From Chryseobacterium bernardetii (lineage in GTDB: Bacteria > Bacteroidota > Bacteroidia > Flavobacteriales > Weeksellaceae), in NCBI RefSeq assembly GCF_003815975.1, contig NZ_CP033932.1, forward strand, positions 4,569,501 through 4,633,500: a stretch of 64,000 nucleotides of DNA. Direction: 5' to 3'. Position numbers and translations under genes: made by a program. Positions 35,319 through 46,937 of this stretch are shown here, piece by piece. A model generated the notes under the pieces. It had not been told where the DNA came from and did not search any database. It saw only the letters and a list, made by a program, of their open reading frames with translations. How positions within the stretch are numbered: position 1 is the first letter of the stretch; each line of letters begins with the position of its first letter.

Positions 35319-38300
35319 TTAGATCTTATGCTTATTGACTACTTTAGTATTTTCTATTTTGTTTTGTCCGTCTTCTGAATTAACAATTCTGTTTTTGCTT
35401 TCATCCAACGAAATCTGAATGTTACGCTCCACTGCTGCAAGTTCAGTCTTTAAACCAGCTAGATTCTTTTCCTTATTCCACTCACCATTTACAATATCAT
35501 CCAGTATAGTTTTGTCCTTTTTTATGACTTCTATCTGTACATTTTCTTCGTCAATTAAACGTGGTATTTTTTTTAGGGCATTAAGAAAATTCAAGCTAGC
35601 CTTTTCAGGATCTGCAGCAATAATTCCATTGTTATGAGTGTATTTTATATTCCCCTCTCCACAGATATAAAAACGGTTATCCCTTTCCATTATATTCTCC
35701 TTTTCCCGAATCTCCGTTTTTACAAGAATACGAAAACCATAGAGAGAACCAATTTCTTCGTAATCACCGCCTGTTCGGGCGTTTGAAGCAATTTTATTAA
35801 GATATGAACCAATTTCGGTAATTCCTGCATTTTTTGCCAGCCCATTTAATTGTATAGGATTTAATAGAGTACCGTCAGAAGATTTAAGAATACGATTTTG
35901 AAGATTATCCCTATCAACTATAAATCTTTCCAACTTTGAAATTCGCCCTTCCAGCTCCTCTTGCAACAATCCAAGTTTGGAGCCTGCACTCCATTTAGAC
36001 CGTAAAAAAGCATTTTTTTCATTTTCCATCGCCACAATCTTCTTTTCTACTTTTGCCTTTTCCAATAGATCAGTATTTCCTGAGAGTAAGGCAACATACT
36101 CCGAAAAGTTCATCCCGGAAACCTCATCCATCCCTCCCTCATCGATAGTACGCACACTTAGACTATTACTTTTTAACTGACCAACAAATCGCTGTTTGTT
36201 AGCAAGCGTATTAAACTTATAAGCATCAAGCGATTTTTCAACAGCATAAATAAAGACATCCACCGTATTATTGGCAAAGAATTTCGCGATTTCATTTCCT
36301 TTGCGGACAGCGCGGCCATTGCGCTGTTCAAGATCTGACGGTCGCCATGGAATATCCAAGTGATGTACTGCAACTGCTCTTTTCTGTGCATTAACACCAG
36401 TTCCGAGCATATCTGTAGAACCAAAAAGAACTCTTACCCTTCCATCATTCGCGGCCTTTATCAATTCATTACGTTGATCCTCCGTCTTGGCCTCCTGTAT
36501 AAACCGAATTTGATCAACTGGAATATCATGATCCTGCATAAGCTTTCGCTTTATCTCGGAATAGATATTCCATTCACCAGGCTTGTAGGTTCCTAAATCT
36601 GAGAAAACGAACTGCGTACCTTTCTGAGCATTATACTTTCTGTAATATTTAGCTATGTTTGCGGCACATACAGAGGCTTTATTTCCAGCATCATCGGCAT
36701 ATTTAGATGAAATCAACCTCATATCCAGCGACATTTTTCTCGCGTAATCTGTAGCAATCAGCATTTTGGCTTTTTGTTCTGTCGGACTTAATGGTGGCCT
36801 TCCAAGCAATTCTGCATTTCCAGACTTAGCAAATTCCATCAATTTTTTGATGAAAATCTCCTGATCCGGAGTTGGCGGGATATTATACAATATCTCATTT
36901 TTTACAGGCCGGTCAATACCAATGTCTTCAGCAGTACGGTAATCGGTTATCTCTGCATAGAATTGTGCCAGCTCGGGTACTTTGATAAAATGACGGAATC
37001 TCTCTTTTTGCACAATATTATTTGCAACAGAAAATTCATAATCAATGGACTTTCGCGCAAATATCGCAGCCCAGGCATCGAAGCAATTAATACCCTGACG
37101 TTCCAATGCTTTTGGACGTAGATACTTAAAAAGACAGTATAACTCGGTCAGTGAATTGGAAATGGTCGTTCCCGAAAGAAAAGTTGCCCCTAAGTCCTTA
37201 CCGCTTCTTTCCTGGATTGTTCTTATGGCAAAAAGAAGATTAAGTGCTTTTTGACTGCCTTGCGAATTGCCCAGACCGGCAACACGCTCATGTCTTGTAT
37301 TGAACATAAGGTTCTTGAATTTATGGCTCTCGTCCACAAAAAGGTGATCGATCCCCATCATTTTGAAGTCCACAACATCATCTTTTCGGTTTTCTATATC
37401 ATGTTCTAAGGTCTTTAGTTTAACATTCAGGTTTTTCTTACGGATTTCTACTCCTTTAAGCATAGCACCCGAAATATCTTTACCCTGACTTCTTAAGACT
37501 GAAAGATTTTGCTCCACGCCATCCTGTTCAGCCTGTAGAATATCCTTTTGAAGTTCTGACGACTGGGGGATCATCCCAAATTGATCATGCGTAAGAATAA
37601 TGCAGTCCCAATCGTTATTCTTGATATCGCCAAAAATCTTAAGTCGCTTTTGTGGGGTAAAGTCCTTTTTTCCGGGATAAAGTATTTTTGCATGGGGATA
37701 AGCTTCCCGATAGGTCTTGGCAATATCATGCACATTTGCCTTTAATGCAATAATCATCGGTTTATGGACAAGCCCTAATCGTTTCATCTCCTGGGCCCCT
37801 GCACACATAATCAGCGTTTTGCCAGCTCCCACTTCATGATCACAAATTCCTCCGCCATTGGATTTTATCATCCAGATAGCATCTTTCTGGCTGTCATAGA
37901 GGTCCTCAATGTTCACCGCCCTCCGATCCAGTCCGGGAAATCTCTGATGGCTACCATCATATTGCGGTCGTACATAACAGTTAAATAATTCATTATACCG
38001 TTCTGTCAGTTCATTTTTGAACGCATCGTCCTGCTGATAGAGCCATTCTGTAAATTCGTGACGGATTTCATCTATCTTCGTATTGGCAACCTGAATAGTC
38101 TCCATATCCCGCACCTTCACAGCCGTACCATCAGCCAAATATTCTGTTTTTGTAATATCTGGGGTAGTATTAACAAGTGCATGTCGCAATAAATTCAAAC
38201 CGTCAAAACTGCGGCTTTCGGATTTCACCGCATACTTTTCTGTGATCTTCAGATTGCTGGATTTTGCACTGACAGAATAGTCATCACTACTTTCAGAATA

Positions 38301-40652
38301 ATGAATACTAATCGTTGTGTCAAAAAGATGGGTAGCAAAACGATTATAGATATCGGTTCCGATCCAGCGTTCTCCCAGATTAAAGTCAAGAGCCTCAAAC
38401 TTAATAGGCTCAGGCCGTACCTTTTCAAGCGCTTCAAGACTTACTAGAGCTTCCTGATCATTAGGATTATCGACAATGTAAGCTTTTACTTGTTTTGCTT
38501 TTTCAACGACATCACCAGAAAGAAATTTTTGAGAGACTTCCTGCTCGCCACTTATCGGATTATAGTAAATACTTCCCTGTAGGCTTTCTCTTAATGCATC
38601 GGAAGACAGACCACTGATCTGTTCCATATACCTCATATCAACATTACCGGAGCGGTTCAAAGAAGCCGACAAAGCTTCTTGCGGAGAAGCCTCAGAGATT
38701 TTCATTCTTGCAAAACTAACCGGATGGTCAAAAATATCCGACTTATGGATTACACCTCCGACAACCCGTTCAAGTGAGGGAATTTCATTGCCCGAGGGAT
38801 CCATTTTTATAACCTTAATATTTTCGGCAGCATTTAGATGACCATATTTTCTGACAAAATCATCATAGAGCTTATTCAGAAGTCCCCGATTGGTACTATC
38901 CTCTTCCTGATTTTTAGCTTCGTAATGATACAGGTCATTATAACAGTCCCTTACTTTTATATAGGCATCAATTCGTTTTCGCTGGATCTCGCTAAGCGCT
39001 ATTGGTTTAAAACTATGATTTCCCTCGTGTGCATTTCGTTTGATCCTGCCAACATGTCCCCTATAATAAACTAGGGTATCCTCTCGATAGTAGCTTTTAA
39101 CTTCAGCATCAAAAACCTGCGGTTCCAAACTACGCTGTTCCTCATTATCTTGAAATAAGGAAAGCATGGAAACTGCTTTAACGTGTTTGTTCCCGCCATC
39201 TTGCTTCTTATCTACGCTGGAAGGCTTTATTTTTACTGTAGTATTCTGTGACCGCACCTGTTCATCCAAATTCTCCGCGAACAGTGACAACTGTTCAGTC
39301 ACCATGGGCTTATTTGGCGTATTGCTTCGCTTTTTCCTATTTGTTGGTGACTTTGTAGACTGAGCAACCTCATCTTCTGTAAAAAGGTTGAGCTGAACTG
39401 CATTTGATGTGGTCGTATCAAGTAGATTGTATGATAATTTATCTCTTACCGTAGAAGTTATTTTTTTCTCCGAACCACTGACATCTGATAATTTGGCTCT
39501 TTGAAATTTTCTGTACAAATCAGGATTAAAATAATTTTTAAAATCAGCTTCAAGCTTTTTCGCAAGATCTTCACCGATACCAGCCAGTCCGCCTTCATGT
39601 AGATATACTGTGCCGGGTTTACCATATTGATCGGTACCGACAACAGCTTTTGTATAAACAATGTGATTAGGATTATAGAAAAGTAGATTGCAGTTTTCTC
39701 CGCCCGGTTTGACTCCGCTTTTTATAAAATCTCTGGCCCTTTGGGACAATTCCCTGTTTTCAGTTCTTTTCTGTAAAATAAGGAGGTCCGTTCCAACTGA
39801 TGTGCCAGCCTCATCAAATAGGTTATTTGGCAATCTTACCGCAGAAACCAAATGATGTTCTTTCATCAACACTTCCCGGATCGGTTGATTGGAGGGACTA
39901 TCCATCACTCCCTGAGAGGTGATGAATGCCAAAATTCCTCCTTCTCGTAACTTATCTGTGGACTTTAAAAAAAAATAATTGTGAATTGCTGAAATAGAAG
40001 CTTTTCGGGCCAGATCCGTTCCTTTTGAATAAGAAAGATCAAACACAGAAGTTTTTCCAAATGGAATATTCCCAAGAATCACATCGTACTTACTATCTTC
40101 CTCTATACCTATATTTTCAAAACCTTCGACATTGACCTTAGACTGTGGGTACAATAATTTTAGGATCAAACCTGTGAGTGGATCTTGTTCATATACTGTA
40201 ATTTCAAGATCACGAAGGTTTGAAAATGGTTTGATGAATGAACCTACACCCGCTGATGGTTCCAACAATGTCTGAATCTCTACATCATTATTAATTAAAA
40301 CCTTTGAAATCGTTTCTGAAATGGGTACAGGGGTATAAAAGGCATCCAGAATTGATGCCTTTATTCCATCTATATATTGCTTATATGTTCTGTCATTCTC
40401 GCTGTTCTCCAATATCAGATCGTAGAGTGTCTTCGTTAACTCAAAAAGAGGTCGGTCAGCCACACTCCACTTCTCAATGTCATCAACAGACTCTGCTGGA
40501 TTTAGGATAAATTTCAGTCCTCCAAATCCGGCATACAACGACATTTGTCTTAGCTCCTCCGAACTTCCTTCCCTTTTTTCTTTGTGCAACAGAAAAGCAA
40601 TTTTCAGGGCATCAATATTCTGCTGGAGGTGCTGCCTCTTATTGAATGCCAT
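35319..40652 (-). CDS. DNA methylase-helicase (polyvalent, DarB-like)
   Basis: 1777 residues. The N-terminal N6-adenine methyltransferase has motif [12 protein letters not shown] (130-140) and motif IV GNIPFG (194-199). An SF2 helicase follows: Walker [10 protein letters not shown] near 940, DESH box VDESHKF near 1105, and helicase C motif VI near 1430 ([17 protein letters not shown]). A coiled coil precedes the C-terminus. Similar giant proteins are common in Bacteroidetes conjugative elements and resemble phage P1 DarB, which protects incoming DNA against restriction. It overlaps the upstream DUF1896 gene by 14 bases. Confidence 0.85.
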   Translation of the reverse strand: MAFNKRQHLQQNIDALKIAFLLHKEKREGSSEELRQMSLYAGFGGLKFILNPAESVDDIEKWSVADRPLFELTKTLYDLILENSENDRTYKQYIDGIKASILDAFYTPVPISETISKVLINNDVEIQTLLEPSAGVGSFIKPFSNLRDLEITVYEQDPLTGLILKLLYPQSKVNVEGFENIGIEEDSKYDVILGNIPFGKTSVFDLSYSKGTDLARKASISAIHNYFFLKSTDKLREGGILAFITSQGVMDSPSNQPIREVLMKEHHLVSAVRLPNNLFDEAGTSVGTDLLILQKRTENRELSQRARDFIKSGVKPGGENCNLLFYNPNHIVYTKAVVGTDQYGKPGTVYLHEGGLAGIGEDLAKKLEADFKNYFNPDLYRKFQRAKLSDVSGSEKKITSTVRDKLSYNLLDTTTSNAVQLNLFTEDEVAQSTKSPTNRKKRSNTPNKPMVTEQLSLFAENLDEQVRSQNTTVKIKPSSVDKKQDGGNKHVKAVSMLSLFQDNEEQRSLEPQVFDAEVKSYYREDTLVYYRGHVGRIKRNAHEGNHSFKPIALSEIQRKRIDAYIKVRDCYNDLYHYEAKNQEEDSTNRGLLNKLYDDFVRKYGHLNAAENIKVIKMDPSGNEIPSLERVVGGVIHKSDIFDHPVSFARMKISEASPQEALSASLNRSGNVDMRYMEQISGLSSDALRESLQGSIYYNPISGEQEVSQKFLSGDVVEKAKQVKAYIVDNPNDQEALVSLEALEKVRPEPIKFEALDFNLGERWIGTDIYNRFATHLFDTTISIHYSESSDDYSVSAKSSNLKITEKYAVKSESRSFDGLNLLRHALVNTTPDITKTEYLADGTAVKVRDMETIQVANTKIDEIRHEFTEWLYQQDDAFKNELTERYNELFNCYVRPQYDGSHQRFPGLDRRAVNIEDLYDSQKDAIWMIKSNGGGICDHEVGAGKTLIMCAGAQEMKRLGLVHKPMIIALKANVHDIAKTYREAYPHAKILYPGKKDFTPQKRLKIFGDIKNNDWDCIILTHDQFGMIPQSSELQKDILQAEQDGVEQNLSVLRSQGKDISGAMLKGVEIRKKNLNVKLKTLEHDIENRKDDVVDFKMMGIDHLFVDESHKFKNLMFNTRHERVAGLGNSQGSQKALNLLFAIRTIQERSGKDLGATFLSGTTISNSLTELYCLFKYLRPKALERQGINCFDAWAAIFARKSIDYEFSVANNIVQKERFRHFIKVPELAQFYAEITDYRTAEDIGIDRPVKNEILYNIPPTPDQEIFIKKLMEFAKSGNAELLGRPPLSPTEQKAKMLIATDYARKMSLDMRLISSKYADDAGNKASVCAANIAKYYRKYNAQKGTQFVFSDLGTYKPGEWNIYSEIKRKLMQDHDIPVDQIRFIQEAKTEDQRNELIKAANDGRVRVLFGSTDMLGTGVNAQKRAVAVHHLDIPWRPSDLEQRNGRAVRKGNEIAKFFANNTVDVFIYAVEKSLDAYKFNTLANKQRFVGQLKSNSLSVRTIDEGGMDEVSGMNFSEYVALLSGNTDLLEKAKVEKKIVAMENEKNAFLRSKWSAGSKLGLLQEELEGRISKLERFIVDRDNLQNRILKSSDGTLLNPIQLNGLAKNAGITEIGSYLNKIASNARTGGDYEEIGSLYGFRILVKTEIREKENIMERDNRFYICGEGNIKYTHNNGIIAADPEKASLNFLNALKKIPRLIDEENVQIEVIKKDKTILDDIVNGEWNKEKNLAGLKTELAAVERNIQISLDESKNRIVNSEDGQNKIENTKVVNKHKI

Positions 40653-41076
40653 TCTTTTCGATCCATATGGCGATGAAACCTGTCAGTTCCGTATATAGCA
40701 GGTCATAATCATTTGAATATGCAAAATCATCGCTTAGATCATACTTTGCAAAAACCTCTGCACAGATAGGAAGTATTTTTAATGCAAAGTCCCGATATTC
40801 AAAGTCAAAGAACAGATCTGTAAACTCATTGGTCAGGACATCAAATAGACTGTCGTATTTTGAAAAATGTAGACCTTCATACAAAATATAGTCGGCTATT
40901 TCATCACATTTGTGAACGCCATTGCCAGACCTGAATGCTCCTTCATACGCATTAGCTGCCCACCGCGCCCGTTGGCCGATAAATTTCGTATCCTCTAATT
41001 TCTCAGGAAAACTCGCTTCTATATGTTCCTGTAGCTTTAATTGGTAGTAGGAAAAATCCTTTTGCACTTTTTTCAT
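40639..41076 (-). CDS. DUF1896-family protein
   Basis: 145 residues, acidic, cytoplasmic. The central part [20 protein letters not shown] and [20 protein letters not shown] matches DUF1896, a family found almost only on Bacteroidetes mobile elements, next to the methylase-helicase. The stop overlaps the methylase start by 14 bases, so the two are coupled. Function unknown; a helper of the large protein is plausible. Confidence 0.8.
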   Translation of the reverse strand: MKKVQKDFSYYQLKLQEHIEASFPEKLEDTKFIGQRARWAANAYEGAFRSGNGVHKCDEIADYILYEGLHFSKYDSLFDVLTNEFTDLFFDFEYRDFALKILPICAEVFAKYDLSDDFAYSNDYDLLYTELTGFIAIWIEKNGIQ

Positions 41077-41190
41077 GTGTCAATTGTTTACTTGTTAGGT
41101 AAACCTAGCCACAGAAGCCCTCGTAATGCAGTTTAGGGGGTATTCTAACCTAAGAAGTCCGTCATTTTCCTAATTGAAAAAATGAGTTAA

Positions 41191-41228
41191 AAAAAAAGAA
41201 GCCTGAAATCACCGGGGATCTCAGGCTT
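41191..41228 (-). terminator. Rho-independent terminator after topB
   Basis: AAGCCTGA (41199-41206) and TCAGGCTT (41221-41228) form an 8-bp stem around a 14-base loop; on the minus strand a long T-run follows. It ends the topB transcript before the DUF1896/methylase operon. Confidence 0.85.
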
Positions 41229-41251
41229 CACACCAAATCACATCATGAAAA

Positions 41252-43336
41252 TTATCTGAACTTTCGTTTCTTTTTCTGCTCAAATTCAAAAGAAGTAGTA
41301 CCGTCCTCCGATAACACAATATAGGCATCAAATGGCTTTCCACTGTGACCGACCATCTTGCGGATCAATGGTGTTCTTTTCTTGGTAAGCAAAGCTTCTA
41401 CAATTTTATATGTTAATTGTATTCCGCACACCTTTCGAAAAAGTATCCATCCGCATTCATCACTACAGCATTTGATTACCTTTTCACGCAAATAGGCTTT
41501 ACTACTACATTTTGGGCAGTATAGATCTTGAGGACCCGCTTCCGTAATTTTCTCGGTCAGGAGCTCCTTGGTAACCTCTTGTGTTAGCTTCTCAAGTTCA
41601 GCATGAAATTCCGTAGCAGACATTTCATTATTCTGTATCTTTTCAAATGCAAGTTCCCATTGCGCCGTCATAGCAACATCTGCTATCTTTTTATCCGCTA
41701 CGATCTGATAAACAAGAAGGCCCTTCTCAGTAGGAATGATCGACTTCTTCTCCCGGCGGATATAATCCCTGTCGAAAAGCGTTTCAATAACCGAAGCACG
41801 GGTAGCTGGTGTACCTATTCCAATGGTTTTAAGTGCCTTTCTCTCCTCAATATCCGCAATGGTATTACCGGCATTTTCCATTGCTGATAAAAGTTCTGCT
41901 TCAGTATATAATGCAGGTGGCTTTGTTTTTTTGGAAAGAAGCGTCGCAGCGGTTACCTGTAAGAGATCGCCATTGTGGAGTTCCGGCAGGTCAAAAACAT
42001 TGTCCTCCTCGTCTTCATTAAAATTTCCATTGATCAGCTTCCAGCCTGGGGAAGTAATCTTTATTGCTTTAATTGCAAAATTATAATGTAGGATTTCTAA
42101 CGTTACCGAAGTAGTTTCCCTATGGCAGGCTGGTGAAATAGCTTCAAGAATTCGGCAGGCGATCATATCATACAGTGCATTTTCCTGCGCATTCAAAATA
42201 CTAGGTATATTCTCCGTTATTAAAATTCCATGATGGTCAGTCACTTTCACATCATTGACGATATGTTTGTTATATCTCTCCCATTTAACTTTTTCAACCT
42301 TTTCTTTAAAAGCGTTGGAAGCCCCTAAAGCGACAATCAGATTTGGAATTTCGCTCCAGACATCTTCGGGAATGTACTTTGATCCCGTACGGGGGTAACT
42401 TATCAATTTCTTCTCATACAAGATCTGCGCTATTTCCAGTGTTTTTTCCGCGGAAAAACCCAGCTTCCTGTTGGCCTCTTTTTGTAAGCCTGTCAAATCA
42501 AAAAGTAATGGTGCCTGCAAGGAACCGGATTTCTTTTCAACATCCACAACAAGTACAGTTCCTGCACGCTCAATAGATCTTATTGCAGATTCTACTCTAG
42601 TTCGTTCTTCCCATTTATCAACCGATAAACTCTTGAAAATAATCCCCTCTTTTTGATGTTCCAGCTCAATCTGGAAATAGCTTTTTACTTCAAACGATTT
42701 ATGATCTATATATCTTTTGCAGATAAGCGATAAAGTAGGTGTCTGAACACGTCCTAAAGAATATAAACCATCCCCTAAACTGATCGTAAGGGCTTGCGTG
42801 GCATTGATCCCTATCATCCAGTCAGACTGTGACCGCTCGCGTCCCGCATAATAAAGACCATCAAAATCAGCCCCGGACTTCAAATTGTTTAATCCGCTTA
42901 TGATTGCTTTCTCTGTTAAACTACTGATCCAAAGCCTCTCAAATGATTTATGGCAGCCTAAATATTCATATATGTATCGGAAAATTACTTCACCCTCCCT
43001 ACCTGCATCGGTAGCAACAATAATGCTGTCGCACTTTTCGAAAACTTCGCCAATTATTTCTAATTGCCGTTTTGAACCTTCATCGTAAACATAACCATTA
43101 CCAGCCTTTACTTTTCTACAGGTAAGCATAAAATTTTCTGGTATGATAGGAAGGGATTCCCTGTTGAATCCCTTTATTCCATAGTCCGCAGGCATCGCCA
43201 GTCCTACAAGATGTCCATAAGCCCATGTGACCATAAAATCACCCCCCAAAAAATATCCATCTTTTCTTTCAGTCGCTCCTACAATTCGGGCTAGTTCATG
43301 TGCTACAGAAGGCTTTTCTGCTAAGATTGCTTTCAT
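41252..43336 (-). CDS. topB: DNA topoisomerase III (type IA)
   Basis: 694 residues. The TOPRIM domain lies at the start (MKAILAEKPSVAHELARIVG, then VATDAGREGE). The active-site Tyr is residue 314 in SYPRTGSKYIPED. A C-terminal zinc finger has CPKCSSKAY and CCSDECGW. It cuts and passes single strands, and element-encoded copies are standard in Bacteroidetes conjugative transposons, possibly helping replication or transfer. It lies 12 bases after the DUF4099/DUF3945 gene, in one operon. Confidence 0.93.
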   Translation of the reverse strand: MKAILAEKPSVAHELARIVGATERKDGYFLGGDFMVTWAYGHLVGLAMPADYGIKGFNRESLPIIPENFMLTCRKVKAGNGYVYDEGSKRQLEIIGEVFEKCDSIIVATDAGREGEVIFRYIYEYLGCHKSFERLWISSLTEKAIISGLNNLKSGADFDGLYYAGRERSQSDWMIGINATQALTISLGDGLYSLGRVQTPTLSLICKRYIDHKSFEVKSYFQIELEHQKEGIIFKSLSVDKWEERTRVESAIRSIERAGTVLVVDVEKKSGSLQAPLLFDLTGLQKEANRKLGFSAEKTLEIAQILYEKKLISYPRTGSKYIPEDVWSEIPNLIVALGASNAFKEKVEKVKWERYNKHIVNDVKVTDHHGILITENIPSILNAQENALYDMIACRILEAISPACHRETTSVTLEILHYNFAIKAIKITSPGWKLINGNFNEDEEDNVFDLPELHNGDLLQVTAATLLSKKTKPPALYTEAELLSAMENAGNTIADIEERKALKTIGIGTPATRASVIETLFDRDYIRREKKSIIPTEKGLLVYQIVADKKIADVAMTAQWELAFEKIQNNEMSATEFHAELEKLTQEVTKELLTEKITEAGPQDLYCPKCSSKAYLREKVIKCCSDECGWILFRKVCGIQLTYKIVEALLTKKRTPLIRKMVGHSGKPFDAYIVLSEDGTTSFEFEQKKKRKFR

Positions 43337-43347
43337 AATGGCTTACT

Positions 43348-44760
43348 TTAGTGAAGTTTCGGTCGTCTTGTAGGTGTCTTTCTTTCTTGCGCATCAGTCT
43401 TTGCAGTATTACGTGCGGCCTGTTTTGAATCATCTTTTTGCACCGGAGATTGTCGCTGTTTCTTCTCTTGATTTGTATCACCAAGGACTTGCTCCAGCTG
43501 ATTTTCCAAATGAGGTTTCTGGAAGGAGAAGTCAACCTTTCCTTTTTGTTCATTGTAGAAGGCGTAACCTGAATATATTCTATTTTGATCCTTATTGACA
43601 AGATCTTCCAGATAAATAGCTTTACCCTCTTTTAGCTGATCCTGTTCTTTTTCGCTAAGCTGTCGATCTCTGAAGACGGGTGGAATTACCCTTGTAAGCT
43701 GTTGCTCAATATTTAGGGTTTCTTTATTGCCAGCAAATACAATTTTTCTGTCATCCGCACTGAACTGCAACGTTTGGCTGAACAGTTCCCCTGTTTTTGT
43801 ATTTACCATACCATCAACAAGCACCGGCTTTCCTTCCATGAGTTCCTGTTTTTGTTCTTTACTTAACTTTACACCACCGAATTTATCATTGATTTTAATC
43901 CATTCAAGCGGATATGATACCGGCTCCTTTGTATATTTGTCCAAACTGATCAAGGACTTTACTGAAATACCCTGTGTATTCGTCAGTTCAGCCACCCGTC
44001 CCATATTTCCAGTTTTTATCAGGTTCTCCTTATCCTCTCTAGTAAATCTATGGCCATAAAAAGGATTTTCCAAAGGAGCTTTATGTCGTATACCATGCGT
44101 CAAAATAACAATCTTATTATCGACTTGTCTTAAAGAAAGGCGAGCATCACCTTTTAATGCCAGCCCTTCAAAATTTCCTTCAATCTTAAATATTGTATCT
44201 GATTTGTATCCTTTTAGCAATTTGTCCAATTGTCCATTTTTCTCTAACAGCTCCCTGTTCAAGCCAAATTTATGAGCTGTATTCCAGTCAATTTCATCTG
44301 CATTATAACGATACACATTTTTTGTATCATCTTTGGTTTTCCCTTGATTTACTTCTTGTTTCGTTTCCATATCCTGCTTTTTTTGTTTATTGTCATGTTT
44401 CACTTCCAATGCCTCCAGCAATTTATTTCCTTCTGGTGTTGGATTATCGAGCGCGGACTGTAGTCTTTTTGCAACTGCCTCCATATCAATGTCCGCAATT
44501 TTAAAGAACTTGTATCCTGTGGGATCGTTGAGCTTTCGCCAGAAATTAGAAAAGAAATTGCTGAAAATGTCATTTTTGTCTACGCGCATAAAATCCAGCA
44601 AATTCTTCTGCTTAGGTTCTCCTGTTTCCAGTTTCCCATCCTTATCTACTCCTTTTACTGCTTCAATCCTGTTCTTAACTTTGTCAAGAACCAATAGGAT
44701 ATCGGACAGCGGTTCTAACGCTTTGGCTACCTTTTCGTCAGTGATTGTTTGTTCGTTCAT
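43348..44760 (-). CDS. DUF4099/DUF3945-domain protein
   Basis: 470 residues, hydrophilic and Lys/Gln-rich, no signal peptide. The middle (about 150-260) fits DUF4099 (NADEIDWNTAHKFGLNRELL ... LSLRQVDNKIVILTHGIR). The repeated segments around 270-430 with KINDKFGGVKLSKEQKQELM and LSEKEQDQLKEGKAIYLEDL fit DUF3945. These domains occur on conjugative elements just before topB. The basic tail (RKTPTRRPKLH) may bind nucleic acid. No biochemical role is known. Confidence 0.8.
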   Translation of the reverse strand: MNEQTITDEKVAKALEPLSDILLVLDKVKNRIEAVKGVDKDGKLETGEPKQKNLLDFMRVDKNDIFSNFFSNFWRKLNDPTGYKFFKIADIDMEAVAKRLQSALDNPTPEGNKLLEALEVKHDNKQKKQDMETKQEVNQGKTKDDTKNVYRYNADEIDWNTAHKFGLNRELLEKNGQLDKLLKGYKSDTIFKIEGNFEGLALKGDARLSLRQVDNKIVILTHGIRHKAPLENPFYGHRFTREDKENLIKTGNMGRVAELTNTQGISVKSLISLDKYTKEPVSYPLEWIKINDKFGGVKLSKEQKQELMEGKPVLVDGMVNTKTGELFSQTLQFSADDRKIVFAGNKETLNIEQQLTRVIPPVFRDRQLSEKEQDQLKEGKAIYLEDLVNKDQNRIYSGYAFYNEQKGKVDFSFQKPHLENQLEQVLGDTNQEKKQRQSPVQKDDSKQAARNTAKTDAQERKTPTRRPKLH

Positions 44761-44832
44761 AATAAAAAAGTTTTAAGATTATCGAAAGTAGAATGGGAAT
44801 TGTTGCAGTTTTATATCTATTCCGTTAGAAAC

Positions 44833-45132
44833 CTATTTTTGCCTATATTTTCCGCCGTGATAGCTGTCTCTAATAAACTGTTGCACATCAGAACTCTTGT
44901 AATAAATTTTACCACTGATAGTGAAAAACTTTATTCTGCCGATTGTACGGTAACGCTGAAGACATCGGTAAGTGATCTTTAGCATTTGAAGCACGTCTTG
45001 ATTATCGAGCAGTTCATCACCGTCGATACTCAATCTCTTTTTGTCGCGGATTTCAAGATCCCCTGCGAGTATATCAAATCGCTTCATGATACGATCCATC
45101 CACGCGAGGAATTCAACTCGATCTATATTCAT
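44833..45132 (-). CDS. Helix-turn-helix (excisionase-like) DNA-binding protein
   Basis: 99 residues. The C-terminal half contains a MerR/excisionase-type winged helix: LLDNQDVLQMLKITYRCLQR, then IKFFTISGKIYYKSSDVQQF. Small proteins of this kind at this place in Bacteroidetes elements control excision or mobilisation genes. It lies 73 bases upstream of the DUF4099/DUF3945 gene in the same direction. The inverted repeat CATACT/AGTATG at 45294-45308 may be its site. Confidence 0.8.
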   Translation of the reverse strand: MNIDRVEFLAWMDRIMKRFDILAGDLEIRDKKRLSIDGDELLDNQDVLQMLKITYRCLQRYRTIGRIKFFTISGKIYYKSSDVQQFIRDSYHGGKYRQK

Positions 45133-45293
45133 AGCCTTTTACATTTGGTTTACATACCAAAATTGGCCTTGATTTTCCGCTAAATCGTACAAGGTACTAC
45201 CAAGGATGTACCAAGAGAAATGAACTTTTTTTTCGTTATTTTTTTAATAGTGGCGCCAGTTTGCATTGGTATCCTATGACTAGTATATTGGTA

Positions 45294-45308
45294 CATACTA
45301 AAAGTATG
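45294..45308. promoter_or_regulatory. Inverted repeat CATACT-AAA-AGTATG, possible operator
   Basis: A perfect 6-bp inverted repeat with a three-base centre, 162 bases upstream of the HTH gene. A regulator of the mobilisation region may bind it; support is symmetry and position only. Confidence 0.3.
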
Positions 45309-45393
45309 AACTGTCGAAGCCAGTTGTGTAAATTTCAGGTTAGTTATTCTACGAATGAATTCAGTATAACAGGACAGTATAAATTTCGGCAAT

Positions 45394-45423
45394 AAAAAAC
45401 AGGTCATCGATATGATTACCTGT
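45394..45423 (-). terminator. Rho-independent terminator of rteC
   Basis: ACAGGT (45399-45404) with CAT pairs with ATG and ACCTGT (45418-45423) around CGAT, with a three-base bulge; the minus strand continues with TTTTTTATT. It lies 27 bases after the rteC stop. Confidence 0.75.
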
Positions 45424-45449
45424 CTTGTACAATAGATTTACTACCTACC

Positions 45450-46292
45450 TTAAAGTTCTCTATCCATATATTGTTCTAGAGAACTTTTTAAGAAAAGTAA
45501 ATAGCTGGTTTTCTCTCCTGCCCTGAACTTCATCTGATGGAATGCATGATGAATATCCCCCAATTTGATTTCAAACACTTCCTCAAATAGTTTACTCATT
45601 TTTCGCAGGCCAGCTCTGCCATTAGACACACTACCTGCTGCATGTAGCGCATAAATCAGTTCAATTAACGCATTCTTGGAATCCGTCCAAGAAAAACTTC
45701 CATTTTCAGGCATAGGGGAACTACCGGTATTATTGGAGTCTTTCTGACTAATTTTCGATAAATAATAGGAAAAAAGCAAGTCCATCGCTATGATCTGAGC
45801 GACTTTATAATCATAATAGGTAGAAAAGTCAATATCAACTTCAAAGAAAAAACTGTCTACACCATCGAAGAAATTAATATTACCTAATCTAAAATATGAA
45901 TTGTCTTTATCGCAGCGACCAGAACGATAATACCAGTAAAAATCCGAACTCTCCAGGTGCTTTTTATATTCTTTATTTAAAAGCTTGATCTGCTCGTTGT
46001 AATAAGCTTGTACCAAATCATAAAGTTCCGGGTTAATAACTTCCAAACGGACAAGCTTATTGTAGTAAATGAGTTTTCCTAAAATCTCGGGCTTGACAGT
46101 CTTAAAAAAGACTACTTCGTCGTCGGCTGTAGCAAAACCATTTTTTGCAATTTGGGTTTTAAGATCGCTTAATAATTGGCGAAGAAAAGAAACCATATGA
46201 TAAGCTTCTTCAATGGTGCTTTTCGTACTTCGTTCTAGATTCTTCTCCTGTTGTTCGATTGATAATAGAATATTTTTATATAATTGTTTCAT
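45450..46292 (-). CDS. rteC: RteC-family regulator of excision
   Basis: 280 residues from the ATG at 46290-46292 (MKQLYKNILLSIEQQEKN); the frame opens earlier but this start gives the family length. It matches RteC throughout: VIKPELYDLV-like middle, YYRSGRCDKDNSYFRLGNIN, and the C-terminal winged-helix-like TDSKNALIELIYALHAAGSVSNG. In CTnDOT, RteC activates the excision genes after RteA/RteB signalling. Here RteA and RteB are not in view, so this element may be regulated differently. Confidence 0.85.
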   Translation of the reverse strand: MKQLYKNILLSIEQQEKNLERSTKSTIEEAYHMVSFLRQLLSDLKTQIAKNGFATADDEVVFFKTVKPEILGKLIYYNKLVRLEVINPELYDLVQAYYNEQIKLLNKEYKKHLESSDFYWYYRSGRCDKDNSYFRLGNINFFDGVDSFFFEVDIDFSTYYDYKVAQIIAMDLLFSYYLSKISQKDSNNTGSSPMPENGSFSWTDSKNALIELIYALHAAGSVSNGRAGLRKMSKLFEEVFEIKLGDIHHAFHQMKFRAGEKTSYLLFLKSSLEQYMDREL

Positions 46293-46322
46293 GGTTACTT
46301 TTTTAAAGTGAATAACCTCCAC

Positions 46323-46733
46323 ACAGTCGTTTTCCCTTTAAATTATATCTCTCCACGTTGAGATATAAAATTAAATATACAATATATTTTTTTTCTAATA
46401 ATCAATAGTTTAGGCCAGTTATTATTCGCCGACACTAAATCAGAATTCGTACCAATATACTCATAATCTGCAATTGAATGAAATATGTTTGCTCATTAAA
46501 AAATTATTATTCTCCAATAAAACAAAGATTATTCTTTAAGATACTGTAAAAATTAAACCATTGAAATTTATTCCTTTTATCTAATATAAAATGAAACAAA
46601 AGATTTTTAATCAAAATTCTGGTTAGAATTAATGCATAAAAGAGACCACCATTTAAGTAATCTCTTCTATTGTACCCTAATCTAATCTGGGAATTTTTGT
46701 AATTAAATCTTTCCGTTCAAGAATTTAATAGCC
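46323..46733. other. AT-rich intergenic region upstream of rteC
   Basis: A 411-base gap. It should hold the rteC promoter; I see no clear consensus box. At 46640-46665 a weak hairpin (AGAGA/TCTCT) followed by TTTTAT on the minus strand fits a terminator for the small gene at 46734-46937. Confidence 0.4.
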
Positions 46734-46937
46734 TTACTTGTATTCTCTAGCGTACCATGCGAGATGAAAAATATCAGATGGATCATATTCAAATCCTTCA
46801 TTTGGCTCGATTTCCATTGTTAATTTATTAAATGTAACCTTGTACTTTATAAAAAAGCCAATTGGTTGGAGGCAGTCCTCTTTAGCGTCGTTGATAGCCT
46901 TGATCGCATCGCTACTTGGTAATGTTATTTTAATCAT
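46734..46937 (-). CDS. Small hypothetical protein
   Basis: 67 residues (MIKITLPSSDAIKAINDAKE ... IFHLAWYAREYK), soluble, no signal peptide. A terminator-like hairpin follows the stop. It looks like a real gene by codon use and ending, but I recognise no family. It lies at the right edge of the conjugative module and may belong to it. Confidence 0.45.
   Translation of the reverse strand: MIKITLPSSDAIKAINDAKEDCLQPIGFFIKYKVTFNKLTMEIEPNEGFEYDPSDIFHLAWYAREYK

Larger units (their letters stand above)
45133..45449. other. Intergenic region between the HTH gene and rteC
   Basis: A 317-base gap that should carry the promoter of the HTH operon. It contains the inverted repeat CATACT/AGTATG (45294-45308) and the rteC terminator (45394-45423). 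I see no gene in it. Confidence 0.5.

Noticed and set aside
45180..45407. 75-codon minus-strand frame
   Set aside because: It overlaps the terminator and operator region between the HTH gene and rteC and has no recognisable pattern.
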